Source of the DNA: Streptosporangiaceae bacterium
Lineage (GTDB): Bacteria; Actinomycetota; Actinomycetes; Streptosporangiales; Streptosporangiaceae
Direction of reading: 5' to 3'
DNA length: 17,378 nt
Assembly: GCA_030040815.1 (NCBI GenBank)
Contig: JASHSZ010000041.1
Location: forward strand, 1-17,378
In this document: positions 7,419 through 16,681 of the stretch, in pieces
How positions within the stretch are numbered: the stretch's first letter is position 1
Layout of the letters: each line of letters opens with the position of its first letter
Notes under the pieces: model-generated
Told to the model about the DNA's origin: nothing
The model's database searches: none
Seen by the model: the letters and a program-made list of their open reading frames with translations, nothing else
Position numbers and translations under genes: made by a program

Positions 7419-8123
7419 GTGAAGCTCTGTCGTGGCACCCTCGTGCCTGTTTTGTTCGCTGCTGGTCTGCTGGCTGCCGCGTGCGGCGGCGCAGGGTCCT
7501 CAGGGACTCCCAGTTCATCGCCGACCGCCGAGTCGATGTCTCAAATCCTGCCTGCCATGCAGTCGGCCGTCGACTCGGCGCAGAGCGTTCACGTAGCTGG
7601 CACGAGCACTGAGGGCTCGCAGAGCTACACAGTCGACATGAGCCTGTCCGCTCCCGGCAACGCGTCCGGTTCGGTCACCTACCAGGGGAAGACCCTCACC
7701 CTGGTGGCGGCTTCCGGCAACGTCTATGTCGAGATCAACACCAGCTTCCTGCAGTTCGCCGACATCACTCCGCCGGATTGCGGCACCTTGTGCGGCAAGT
7801 ACGTCGAGGTTCCGGCGTCCGACACCAGCCAGTTCACCGGATCGCTGAGCATGGCGACGCTTTTCAAGGGAGCGTTCAGCTCGATACCGCCGGACGCGCG
7901 CGACAGCACCGCGGCAATCTTCGTGCCGACGATGTACAACGGACAGCCGGCGCTGAAGGCCAGCTTTGCCGGCGTCACCCTGGTGGTGGCCCAAGGCGCG
8001 AAGGCCTATCCGCTCCAGGTTTCTGACGCTAAGTACGGCAATCTCGTCTACTCGGAGTGGAACTCCGTGCCACCGATTACGCCCCCGCCCGCCAGCGACG
8101 TGGTCAGCCTCGGCAGCCTCTGA
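7419..8123 (+). CDS. Secreted lipoprotein, LppX/LprAFG-like (LolA-like fold)
   Basis: A 234-residue protein with a lipoprotein signal peptide: MKLCRGTLVPVLFAAGLLAAAC, where the cysteine at about residue 22 would be lipidated, followed by a Gly/Ser/Pro-rich spacer. The mature part starts with a helix (ILPAMQSAVDSAQSVHVAGT) and continues as repeated amphipathic strands (SYTVDMSLS, ASGSVTYQGKTLTLVAASGNVYVEIN, LKASFAGVTLVVA). This is the layout of the actinobacterial LppX/LprAFG lipid-carrier lipoproteins. The family assignment rests on this layout rather than a strict motif, so it is moderate. Start GTG at 7419 is preceded by CGGAG at 7403-7407 (11 nt). Two cysteines in PPDCGTLCGKY are close together. 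It stands alone between mutY and clpC; cargo, if any, is unknown. Confidence 0.72.
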   Translation: MKLCRGTLVPVLFAAGLLAAACGGAGSSGTPSSSPTAESMSQILPAMQSAVDSAQSVHVAGTSTEGSQSYTVDMSLSAPGNASGSVTYQGKTLTLVAASGNVYVEINTSFLQFADITPPDCGTLCGKYVEVPASDTSQFTGSLSMATLFKGAFSSIPPDARDSTAAIFVPTMYNGQPALKASFAGVTLVVAQGAKAYPLQVSDAKYGNLVYSEWNSVPPITPPPASDVVSLGSL

Positions 8124-8258
8124 CACCATCGACAGCGCGCGACGTGCTGTTACAGGCAGGGTGGGGTTCAGGCGGCGCGGCCGACTGTGTCAATTAGCGT
8201 GAAAGCTTCAGCAGCCGGGTCGATATCGGCCGGGTCGGCTTCGTGAGGAGCCTGAAGC

Positions 8259-8400
8259 ATGAGGATCGACCTTCACGCGCGCTACTAGACCGATCACTAC
8301 CTCGACCTCGGCACCATCAACCCGGCCAGCGGCCCGACAGCAGAGGCTGCTCGGCCAGGTCGCCGCGGTCTGCAGCCCGCAGCTTCAGGCGTGATCTACG
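8259..8400 (+). pseudogene. Degenerate gene start, possibly an amidohydrolase remnant
   Basis: After GAGGAG at 8245-8250 comes ATG 8259 reading MRIDLHARY, then an in-frame TAG (8286-8288) and TDHYLDL. The pattern resembles amidohydrolase N termini of the type hD-hHaHYwt..YLDLL, with TGG mutated to TAG. After about residue 16 the similarity fades. If real it is only a short relic. The rest of the 8124-8428 gap shows no other gene. Confidence 0.3.
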
Positions 8401-8428
8401 GAAGGCCTGGCGGCCTCCCCGACAGCCG

Positions 8429-8467
8429 AGCGCCGCGCCGGTCTGCCACTCAGACCGGCGCGGCGCT
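8429..8467 (-). terminator. Strong hairpin terminator downstream of clpC
   Basis: Perfect 17-bp arms, AGCGCCGCGCCGGTCTG (8429-8445) and its reverse complement (8451-8467), with a 5-nt loop. It lies 24 nt beyond the clpC stop. No U tract follows on the minus strand, as is common for actinobacterial terminators; TT follows on the plus strand. Confidence 0.82.
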
Positions 8468-8490
8468 TGTAACCGCAGCTCGGATCTCCG

Positions 8491-11034
<2,544 letters not shown>

Positions 11035-11109
11035 CGCGTCGCTCCTCACAGAGCGGTCGGTGAGGCACCCATACTGCCCCGTCCCTTCCGCATGGTAGCC
11101 CGTATGCCG

Positions 11110-11121
11110 GGTGGCGCCACC
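11110..11121. promoter_or_regulatory. 12-bp palindrome in the clpC promoter region
   Basis: GGTGGCGCCACC is perfectly symmetric. On the minus strand it lies between a possible -35 TTGTCG and a possible -10 GGCATA, 17 nt apart, about 76 nt upstream of the clpC start. A repressor or activator such as ClgR is conceivable because ClgR controls clp genes in actinobacteria, but the match to its site is not established. Confidence 0.35.
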
Positions 11122-11383
11122 TGTGCGACAACCGCACTAATAACGACGTTCCCAGCTCGGGGGGCGTTCATCCCATTCAAACCCAGGCTGACTGGGCAGT
11201 CTTCCCTCGTACGCTGGAGGCGAAAGCACGAGCGCGCGACTATGCCAGCAGCGAACGCGCGGAGCAGCGCTCAGCTGCGGCACGACGCTCGCAGGGCAGG
11301 GAGAAGTGGCCGGAACTGCCCGGAGTACCGCCTCACTGTCTGATTTAGGCAGATTACCGCTGCCAGCAGGGCCAGACGTCAAC

Positions 11384-11433
11384 CATGGGTGGCCCCTGGC
11401 TATCGCTGGCGCGGTAGTGACGGGCCACCCATG
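11384..11433. repeat. 12-bp inverted repeat with 26-nt spacer
   Basis: CATGGGTGGCCC (11384-11395) and GGGCCACCCATG (11422-11433) are perfect reverse complements. They lie in the gene-free stretch between clpC and lsr2 and are not explained by any gene. They could form a long-loop hairpin or serve as paired protein-binding half sites. Confidence 0.6.
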
Positions 11434-11632
11434 AGCGGCGGACACATAAAGGGGTGCTTATTGGGCCTGGTGCCGATGGCTGCTGCCGCGCTCGGCGGTC
11501 CAGCCAGGGCGCGCCACGGGGTGCTTGGGCGGGCCGGTTCCGGTGTGGCTCGCCGTGGAGTCCCGGCAGGGCACACTGCCGTCGTCCTGCGCCCGGTCGG
11601 TGAGCCGACCTGGCAGTTACCAGCTGTGCCGT

Positions 11633-11676
11633 TGTCCTAATGCCTGGCTGCGCGTGTCCTAATGCCTGGCTGCGCG
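11633..11676. repeat. Perfect 22-bp tandem duplication
   Basis: Two identical head-to-tail 22-base copies (11633-11654 and 11655-11676), each beginning TGTCCTAATGCC and ending GGCTGCGCG. No gene covers them convincingly. Confidence 0.85.
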
Positions 11677-11773
11677 GTGGTCACGCTCACCAGGCGGAGC
11701 CGCGCCCGGATGGAATTAGCGGAAACTCACCCTCGCGCGGTCCACAACGTTCGTCGCCAACGGACCGCAATAG

Positions 11774-11795
11774 GTCCGCCTGACAGCGGGCGGAC
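11774..11795 (-). terminator. Hairpin downstream of lsr2
   Basis: GTCCGCC and GGCGGAC (7-bp arms, 8-nt loop) lie 19 nt beyond the lsr2 stop. The neighbouring GGACC/GGTCC pair (11762-11777) offers an alternative stem. No U tract is seen. Confidence 0.5.
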
Positions 11796-11814
11796 GCCGA
11801 TATCGCCAGGGCCG

Positions 11815-12147
11815 TTAGTGAGTGGCCTCGTATTCCTGAATGATGGACGCCGGAATGCGGCCGCGCTCGCTGACCTTGTCCCCGCGCTCACGCGCCCACT
11901 GGCGAATTTCTGAGCTCCGCTCGCGGCCCGGCCCGGTGCGTGGCTTACGGCGGCGCGCACCACCACTCATCCGCCGTGCGTGCGCGATGTATCCGCCGAA
12001 GATGTCATGTAGTTCCTTGGCGTGCACGGAACACACGTCGATCTCGTATGGGGTGCCGTCAACGGAGAACGCAACGGTCTCGGTGCCCTCGATCTCGCCA
12101 TCGTGCGGGAGATCACAAACCACCGTCACCACGGTCTTCTGAACCAT
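11815..12147 (-). CDS. lsr2: Lsr2 family nucleoid-associated protein (xenogeneic silencer)
   Basis: A 110-residue Lsr2 that binds AT-rich DNA in the minor groove and bridges it, silencing foreign genes. The N-terminal dimerisation domain (MVQKTVVTVVCDL...TVAFSVDGTPYEIDV) is followed by a basic linker (RRRKPRTGPGRE) and the C-terminal DNA-binding domain (SEIRQWARERGDKVSERGRIPASIIQEY), with the RGR minor-groove motif intact. Length is normal (about 105-115). It is somewhat divergent: two cysteines (VVCDLPHD and DVCSVHA) and an unusual HDIFGGYIAHAR stretch suggest it may be a second paralogue of the main Lsr2. The ATG at 12147 is chosen over an upstream frame because of family homology and GAAAGG 8 nt upstream. 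A good promoter and a hairpin overlapping the SD lie just upstream. Confidence 0.95.
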   Translation of the reverse strand: MVQKTVVTVVCDLPHDGEIEGTETVAFSVDGTPYEIDVCSVHAKELHDIFGGYIAHARRMSGGARRRKPRTGPGRERSSEIRQWARERGDKVSERGRIPASIIQEYEATH

Positions 12148-12149
12148 GT

Positions 12150-12181
12150 GGATGCCTTTCACTGAAGTCTTTTAGGCATCC
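12150..12181 (-). promoter_or_regulatory. Hairpin in the lsr2 leader overlapping its ribosome binding site
   Basis: Minus-strand GGATGCCT and AGGCATCC are perfect 8-bp arms separated by 16 nt. The second arm contains the AGG of the SD and ends 2 nt before the ATG. If transcribed from the start of the first arm it could mask the ribosome binding site. Confidence 0.45.
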
Positions 12182-12182
12182 A

Positions 12183-12211
12183 AAGTTATACCATGCAGCC
12201 AGGTCTGACAA
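12183..12211 (-). promoter_or_regulatory. Sigma-70-type promoter of lsr2
   Basis: On the minus strand a -35 TTGTCA (12211-12206) and a -10 TAACTT (12188-12183) are separated by exactly 17 nt. An overlapping TATAAC is an alternative -10. Transcription would start close to 12176. Confidence 0.6.
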
Positions 12212-12303
12212 TTCCATTGCCGTTTATCTATGACGAGCGGAGCGACCGGGACGAGAATGCCTTGGCTTGGAGTAACTCACCGTCAGCGGTAGCCGCGGCA
12301 CGA

Positions 12304-12522
12304 TCAGCTGTCGCTAGAAGTCGTTCGCCGGGCATCCGGGTCGTGATGTTGCTGGCTTTCGAGATCATCATCGCGGTGCTGAGCGAGCGCAGACATATTC
12401 TCGCCCCTAGCCGACTTATCTGGACGCGAGCGGTTCATCTCGTGCCGCAGAAAGGCGACGATCGCAATGACCACCACGGCGCACATGAGTAGCGGCGGTG
12501 TGAGCGCAGATAGGTCCTGCAT
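12304..12522 (-). CDS. Small single-span membrane protein
   Basis: A 72-residue hypothetical protein: MQDLSALTPPLLMCAVVVIAIVAFLRHEMNRSRP and then a hydrophilic, acidic/basic tail rich in D, H, Q and S. One transmembrane helix is predicted at about residues 9-24. ATG 12522 is preferred over ATG 12564 because GGAGAGGA lies 10 nt upstream of the former. It sits between the ArgA-type synthase gene and lsr2, on the same strand. Function is unknown; the intact frame, SD and clear membrane segment support it as a gene. Confidence 0.6.
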   Translation of the reverse strand: MQDLSALTPPLLMCAVVVIAIVAFLRHEMNRSRPDKSARGENMSALAQHRDDDLESQQHHDPDARRTTSSDS

Positions 12523-12624
12523 TCCGCTCTTGTCCTCTCCGCCTCGTCGCGGCTGGCAGCTCATAGGCTAGCCCGTGGGCCGCCGGGATTGAGCCCGGCT
12601 CGCTACGCACAGTAAGCGCGGCCG

Positions 12625-13125
12625 TCACAGGCGTAGCAGCATGCGCGTGTTCCCCAGCGTGTTGGGTTTCACTCGATCAAGGTCGAGGAACTCGGCCACT
12701 CCCTCATCGTAGGACCGCAGCAGTTCTGCATAGACCTCGGGCGAGGTTGCCTGCCCGGCGATCTCGGTAAAGCCGTGCCGTCGGAAGAACGAGACCGCGA
12801 AGGTCAGCACGAATACCCTGCTAACGCCCACGTCCCTGGCGGTCTCCAACAGCGCGGCTACGAGCAGATTCCCGGCGCCGTGGCCCTGATGATCGGCCGC
12901 TACTGCGAGGGTGCGTATCTCGGCCAGATCTTCCCACATAACGTGCAGCGCGCCGCAGCCCGCGATTTCCCCGTTGGGCGTCGTTACTACCCAGAACTCC
13001 TGGATGTCCTCGAACAGGGTTACGGTCGGCTTGTCGAGCAGACGGCCGGAGTCAACATTGGCGTCCACCAGGGCGCGGATGGCGCGCACATCGCTGGTCT
13101 TCGCACGCCTCACCGCATAGTCCAT
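12625..13125 (-). CDS. argA: Amino-acid N-acetyltransferase (N-acetylglutamate synthase, ArgA type of actinobacteria)
   Basis: A 166-residue single-domain GNAT enzyme resembling the short M. tuberculosis ArgA. It would transfer acetyl from acetyl-CoA to glutamate (or glutamine), the first step of arginine synthesis. Visible blocks are VRRAKTSDVRAIRALVD, GCGALHVMWEDLAEIRTLAV, the acetyl-CoA-binding DHQGHGAGNLLV, RVFVLTFAVSFFRRHGF and the C-terminal SYDEGVAEFLDLDRVKPNTLGNTRMLL, which is characteristic of this subfamily. It lacks the amino-acid-kinase domain of E. coli ArgA. ATG at 13125 has GGAG 9 nt upstream. The small membrane protein gene follows 102 nt downstream and may be co-transcribed. 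Confidence 0.9.
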   Translation of the reverse strand: MDYAVRRAKTSDVRAIRALVDANVDSGRLLDKPTVTLFEDIQEFWVVTTPNGEIAGCGALHVMWEDLAEIRTLAVAADHQGHGAGNLLVAALLETARDVGVSRVFVLTFAVSFFRRHGFTEIAGQATSPEVYAELLRSYDEGVAEFLDLDRVKPNTLGNTRMLLRL

Positions 13126-13742
13126 CCGCGTCTGCTCCGTTGTCGAGACCGCTGCGAGAGATCAATCCCAGGTACGCGGGCCCGAAGCCGTGATTGCCGT
13201 TCGACAGCGACGCCGCGTGGGAGCGACATTACTGCTGCCATCACGAGAGCAAACCCGTTGCTACGGGTTCAGGTCGGCCACGCGGCGAGCGGCAGGAGAC
13301 AACCGCGGGGTCCGCTGCCCAGTCCAGATCTGGGCCGAGCCGCGACCGGCGCGACGCCGCGAACCGGCCATGTCAGCCAAGCCGCCAGCCTCACAACGAA
13401 GGTCAGTCCGCGCCGCCAACCGACCGTTACTTCGGTTGCACATATTGCAGCGGACAGTGTCTGGATCGCGATGTCGCAGATCACGGGCAGATCACAGCTT
13501 CATGTGCATCTCTGGACAGGCTCGTGACCTGCATCGATGCGAGATTTGCCATCACGGGGGGTCGACCGGGCAGCCAGAGCGAAGGACGCGAACGACAGCA
13601 AGGCAATTCAGGGTTGCGGCGCCGCTCGGTCCGAGTTCGCCAAAATCTTTCCTGTTCCGCCCCGGCATCGGCCCGCACTCCATTACTCTCCATCCCTGAT
13701 AGCCCGTTGCAGGCTTTCCCGGTAACGGCAAGTTTGTGACGA
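13126..13742. other. About 615-bp region without a convincing gene
   Basis: Frames here are Arg/Ser-rich with no SD and no recognisable domain, and several overlap one another, so they look like chance ORFs in GC-rich DNA. A short hairpin, AACCCGT with a TGCT loop and ACGGGTT, is at 13252-13269. A possible riboswitch promoter is TTGCAG (13707) with a weak AAGTTT (13730) 17 nt downstream. Confidence 0.45.
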
Positions 13743-13894
13743 CCCGCCGAGTTCCTGATCGTGGCGGAGCGACCGATCAGGAAGCCGGGGACCCACGGAT
13801 CCCTGGGGTGAATCGGTGGCTGCGGATGCAGCACTGGTCTGCAGCAACCGTAGGGCTCCTCCGGCCCGAACCCGTCAGCTAACCCGGTAGGCGG
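13743..13894 (+). ncRNA. c-di-AMP riboswitch (ydaO/yuaA type)
   Basis: The leader upstream of the NlpC/P60 gene contains the hallmark conserved blocks of this class: CCGCCGAG at the 5' side, GGGGA, GGGGTGAATC at about 13805, AGGG near 13852, and CCCGAACCCGTCAGCTAACC followed by GGTAGGCGG at the 3' side. The closing P1 pairs CCGCC (13744-13748) with GGCGG (13890-13894). A hairpin with perfect 10-bp arms (TTCCTGATCG at 13752-13761 and CGATCAGGAA at 13774-13783) fits an early stem of the aptamer. This RNA binds c-di-AMP, normally turning the downstream gene off. The aptamer ends only a few bases before the SD, so there is no space for a separate intrinsic terminator. Confidence 0.95.
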
Positions 13895-13914
13895 CCGAGG
13901 AGAGGAGACCGTGC

Positions 13915-15045
13915 GTGGCAGGCATGCCAGAACGGCACGTAGCTCGACGTTCAGCATTTCTGACCGGTAAGGCGGCAGCCCTTGAGCGTGCGGCCCGCCG
14001 TGGTCGGGCCGGCACAGCGCGGCGTCCCGTAGTGCCGGCGCCGTTTGCTCGCCGGTTGCGACTGGCGCGTCGCGTCGCTGTGCTGGCCGCCGCCATCGCC
14101 GGCTGCTCCATGGCGCTGCCGGTCGGCGTCGCCAGCGCGACGTCGGCGGTACACCCGTCCAGCATCCCGAGCAGTCTCTCGGCCGTACTTGCCGAGGCGA
14201 ACAAGCTGTCGCAGCAGATCGACCTCCTCAGCCAGCAGTACGACAACTTGCAGATTCAGCTGTCCCAGACGCAGGCGGAAGTCAAGCTCGCTCAGCAGAA
14301 TGCCGCGCGGGACCGCAGCATCTTTGCGCTGGATCAGAACTCGATCGCGGCGATCGCCGTCGAGAGCTACATGACCGGCGGCCTCAACCCGGCGCTCCAG
14401 CTGCTGACCACTAACTCGCCGCAAAGCATGCTGAACCGGGCGTCGATCATGACCCAGTTGCAGCGGGAAAACGGCGCGCGGGTGCGCCTCGTGGGGGCCG
14501 CCGTTATCGCGGCGCGGCGCGCCGAGGCCGCCGCCGCTCAGCAGCAGCGGCTGGCAGGCAATCTTGTCAAGCAGATGCAGGCCAAGGTCACGGCCATCCA
14601 GCAGCGCGAGGACTTCTTCAACAGCCAGGCATTTGCCCAGGCTGAGCAGATTTACCAGCAGACAGGCTCGTACCCAGACATCACGGTCGCTGGCGACACC
14701 GTCGGCGTCCAGGCGCTCAGGTGGGCACTGACCAGAATCGGCGACCCGTACGTGTGGGGCGCCGCCGGGCCGGACTCCTTCGACTGTTCCGGCCTGGTGA
14801 TGTGGGCATACGCGCAGGTCGGCATCAGCCTGGAGCACTTCACCGGAGACCAGTGGAATGAGGGCGAACACGTCTCGATTGCCCAGCTGGAGCCGGGCGA
14901 CCTCGTGTTCTTCTACGCCGACATCAGCCACGTCGGCATGTACATCGGCAACGGGCTCATGGTCGACGCGCCGACCTTCGGGCAGGACGTGCAGATCCAG
15001 CCGGTCATGTGGGACGTCTACGAGGGCGCCGTCCAGATCGCCTAG
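13915..15045 (+). CDS. Secreted NlpC/P60 peptidoglycan hydrolase, RipA-like
   Basis: A 376-residue secreted endopeptidase, expected to cut D-Glu-mDAP bonds in stem peptides. A basic N terminus leads into a signal segment (VAVLAAAIAGCSMALPVGVASA, about residues 50-72). A long helical, probably coiled-coil region (about 85-245; NKLSQQIDLLSQQYDNLQ and an Ala/Gln-rich helix) follows, as in RipA and PcsB, where it restrains the catalytic domain. The C-terminal NlpC/P60 domain has GDPYVWGAAGPDSFDCSG with Cys291 and SHVGMYIG with His339. The third residue is Asp351 (MVDAP), where RipA has Glu and many relatives have His. GTG 13915 is 7 nt after AGAGGAG; an ATG at 13924 is also in frame. Expression should respond to c-di-AMP through the riboswitch directly upstream. 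A strong terminator follows. Confidence 0.93.
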   Translation: MAGMPERHVARRSAFLTGKAAALERAARRGRAGTARRPVVPAPFARRLRLARRVAVLAAAIAGCSMALPVGVASATSAVHPSSIPSSLSAVLAEANKLSQQIDLLSQQYDNLQIQLSQTQAEVKLAQQNAARDRSIFALDQNSIAAIAVESYMTGGLNPALQLLTTNSPQSMLNRASIMTQLQRENGARVRLVGAAVIAARRAEAAAAQQQRLAGNLVKQMQAKVTAIQQREDFFNSQAFAQAEQIYQQTGSYPDITVAGDTVGVQALRWALTRIGDPYVWGAAGPDSFDCSGLVMWAYAQVGISLEHFTGDQWNEGEHVSIAQLEPGDLVFFYADISHVGMYIGNGLMVDAPTFGQDVQIQPVMWDVYEGAVQIA

Positions 15046-15068
15046 CCATACGCCAGCTTCTTCCGCGG

Positions 15069-15104
15069 GCTGCCCGGCCAGCTTCCCCCCGCTGGCCGGG
15101 CAGC
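15069..15104. terminator. Bidirectional terminator between the NlpC/P60 gene and lysS
   Basis: Perfect 14-bp arms (GCTGCCCGGCCAGC at 15069-15082 and its complement at 15091-15104) enclose the loop TTCCCCCC. It lies 23 nt after the hydrolase stop and 28 nt after the lysS stop, so it can serve both convergent transcripts. Confidence 0.88.
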
Positions 15105-15132
15105 GTCAGCGTCGGCCCCGATCCTCAACCGG

Positions 15133-16656
15133 TCAGGCGGGCTTGACCAGCGGAAATAGGATGGTCTCCCGGATTGGCAGGCCGGTCAGCATGATCAGTA
15201 TCCGGTCAATTCCAGTACCCAGGCCGCCGGCCGGAGGCATCCCGTACTCGAGCGCAGTCAGGAAGTCTTCATCGAGCTGCATCGCCTCCGGGTCGCCGCC
15301 AGCGGCCAGCAGGGACTGAGCGGTCAGCCGGTCGCGTTGCTCCAGCGGGTCCACCAGCTCCGAGTACGCGGTGCCTATCTCAGTCCCGAACGCGACCAGG
15401 TCCCATCTCTCGGCGAGCCTGGGGTCTTGGCGGTGCTTCCGGGTGAGCGGCGCCACCTCGACCGGGAAGTCCCGGTAGAACGTCGGCTCGACGGTGCGGG
15501 CCTCCACCAGGTGCTCGTACAGCTCCAGCACGACCTGACCCCGGTTCCAGGACGGCTGCAGCTCGATTTGCTGATCGGCGGCGTACACGCGCAGCTGCTT
15601 CTCGGAGGTATCGGGAGTCACCTCCTCGCCAAGCGCGTGCGAGAGCGCGTCGTGCACAGTGACCGAGCGCCAGGTGCCGCTGATGTCGATCTCCGTACCG
15701 TCCGGCCGCCGCGCCACCTGGCTGCCGTACACGGCGCGCGCCGACGCCTGCACCAACTCGGTGGTGAGGGCCTGCATCGTGTTGTAGTCGCCGTACGCCT
15801 CGTACGCCTCGAGCATCGTGAACTCAGGGTTGTGCGTCGCGTCAACGCCCTCGTTGCGGAAGATCCTGCCGATCTCGTAAACCCGATCGATGCCACCGAC
15901 CAGCAGGCGCTTCAGGTAGAGCTCCAGCGCAATGCGCAGGTAGAGATCAAGGTTGAAGGCATTGATATGCGAGGTAAACGGCCGGGCGTTGGCGCCGCCG
16001 TGCAGGACCTGCAGCACCGGCGTTTCCACCTCGAGGAAGCCGCGCGCGTGCAGCTCCTCCCGCACCGACCGGGTTACCGTGGCCCGCACCTCGGCGGCTT
16101 GCCGCGCCGCCGGGTTGACCAGCAGGTCAAGGTAACGCTGCCGGACCCGCGCCTCCGGGTCCGTCAGGCCGCGGTGCTTGTCCGGCGGCGGCCGCAGGGC
16201 TTTCGAGGTGAGCTGAAACGAGTCCGCCAGTACCGACAGCTCGCCGGTCCTGGAGGAGATGACTTCACCCGTCACGCCCACGTGATCGCCCAGGTCCACG
16301 TCGGACTTCCAGGCGGCCAGCGCTTGTTCGCCGACGCGGTCCAGCGACAGCATCACCTGGATCTCGCCACTGCCGTCCCGCAGCCTCGCGAAGCACAGCT
16401 TGCCGGCGTTCCGGGAGAGCACTACCCGCCCGGCCACGCCCACGGTGACGCCGGAGTGAGCGTCGGTCGGCAGCGCACCAAACTCGGCCCGCACGTCGCC
16501 GATGGCGTGCGTGCGCGGATAGCCCACCGGGTATGGGTCGAGGCCGTCCGCGCGCATCCGCCTGACCTTGGCCAGCCGCACCTGCATTTGCTCGGGCACG
16601 GCCGCTCCGCCGCCCGGCTGGCCGGGATGCGTCCCGCCGTCCTGCTGCTGCGTCAC
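15133..16656 (-). CDS. lysS: Lysine--tRNA ligase, class II
   Basis: A 507-residue class II lysyl-tRNA synthetase that charges tRNA-Lys. The N-terminal OB-fold anticodon-binding domain (about 60-165; VTVGVAGRVVLSRNAGKLCFARLRDGSGEIQVML) is followed by the catalytic core. Motif 1 is near GFLEVETPVLQ, motif 2 is YEIGRIFRNEGVDATHNPEFTMLE, and motif 3 is GGLGTGIDRILIMLTG near the C terminus. Length is standard (about 490-510). The start is GTG 16656. It has no good SD, but TAACCT seven bases upstream could act as a -10 for a leaderless transcript. Otherwise it is translated from a coaX-lysS message, since coaX ends 25 nt upstream. Confidence 0.97.
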   Translation of the reverse strand: MTQQQDGGTHPGQPGGGAAVPEQMQVRLAKVRRMRADGLDPYPVGYPRTHAIGDVRAEFGALPTDAHSGVTVGVAGRVVLSRNAGKLCFARLRDGSGEIQVMLSLDRVGEQALAAWKSDVDLGDHVGVTGEVISSRTGELSVLADSFQLTSKALRPPPDKHRGLTDPEARVRQRYLDLLVNPAARQAAEVRATVTRSVREELHARGFLEVETPVLQVLHGGANARPFTSHINAFNLDLYLRIALELYLKRLLVGGIDRVYEIGRIFRNEGVDATHNPEFTMLEAYEAYGDYNTMQALTTELVQASARAVYGSQVARRPDGTEIDISGTWRSVTVHDALSHALGEEVTPDTSEKQLRVYAADQQIELQPSWNRGQVVLELYEHLVEARTVEPTFYRDFPVEVAPLTRKHRQDPRLAERWDLVAFGTEIGTAYSELVDPLEQRDRLTAQSLLAAGGDPEAMQLDEDFLTALEYGMPPAGGLGTGIDRILIMLTGLPIRETILFPLVKPA

Positions 16657-16681
16657 ATGCCCGAGGTTACCGGTGCGCCGA

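Larger units (their letters stand above)
11035..11814. other. 780-bp gene-poor region between clpC and lsr2
   Basis: No frame here combines a ribosome binding site, plausible codon bias and a recognisable protein. It holds the clpC upstream region, an inverted repeat, a 22-bp tandem repeat and a probable lsr2 terminator. The best small frame (ATG 11431, 69 codons) starts inside the inverted repeat and has no SD. Confidence 0.5.

Noticed and set aside
11389..11640. 83-codon plus-strand frame between clpC and lsr2
   Set aside because: No ribosome binding site and no recognisable sequence; its start lies inside the inverted repeat and its stop inside the tandem repeat. Kept only as a possibility in the findings.
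13190..13739. Overlapping frames of 169 and 181 codons upstream of the riboswitch
   Set aside because: No SD, no domain, and two frames open at once over the same bases, which is typical of chance ORFs.
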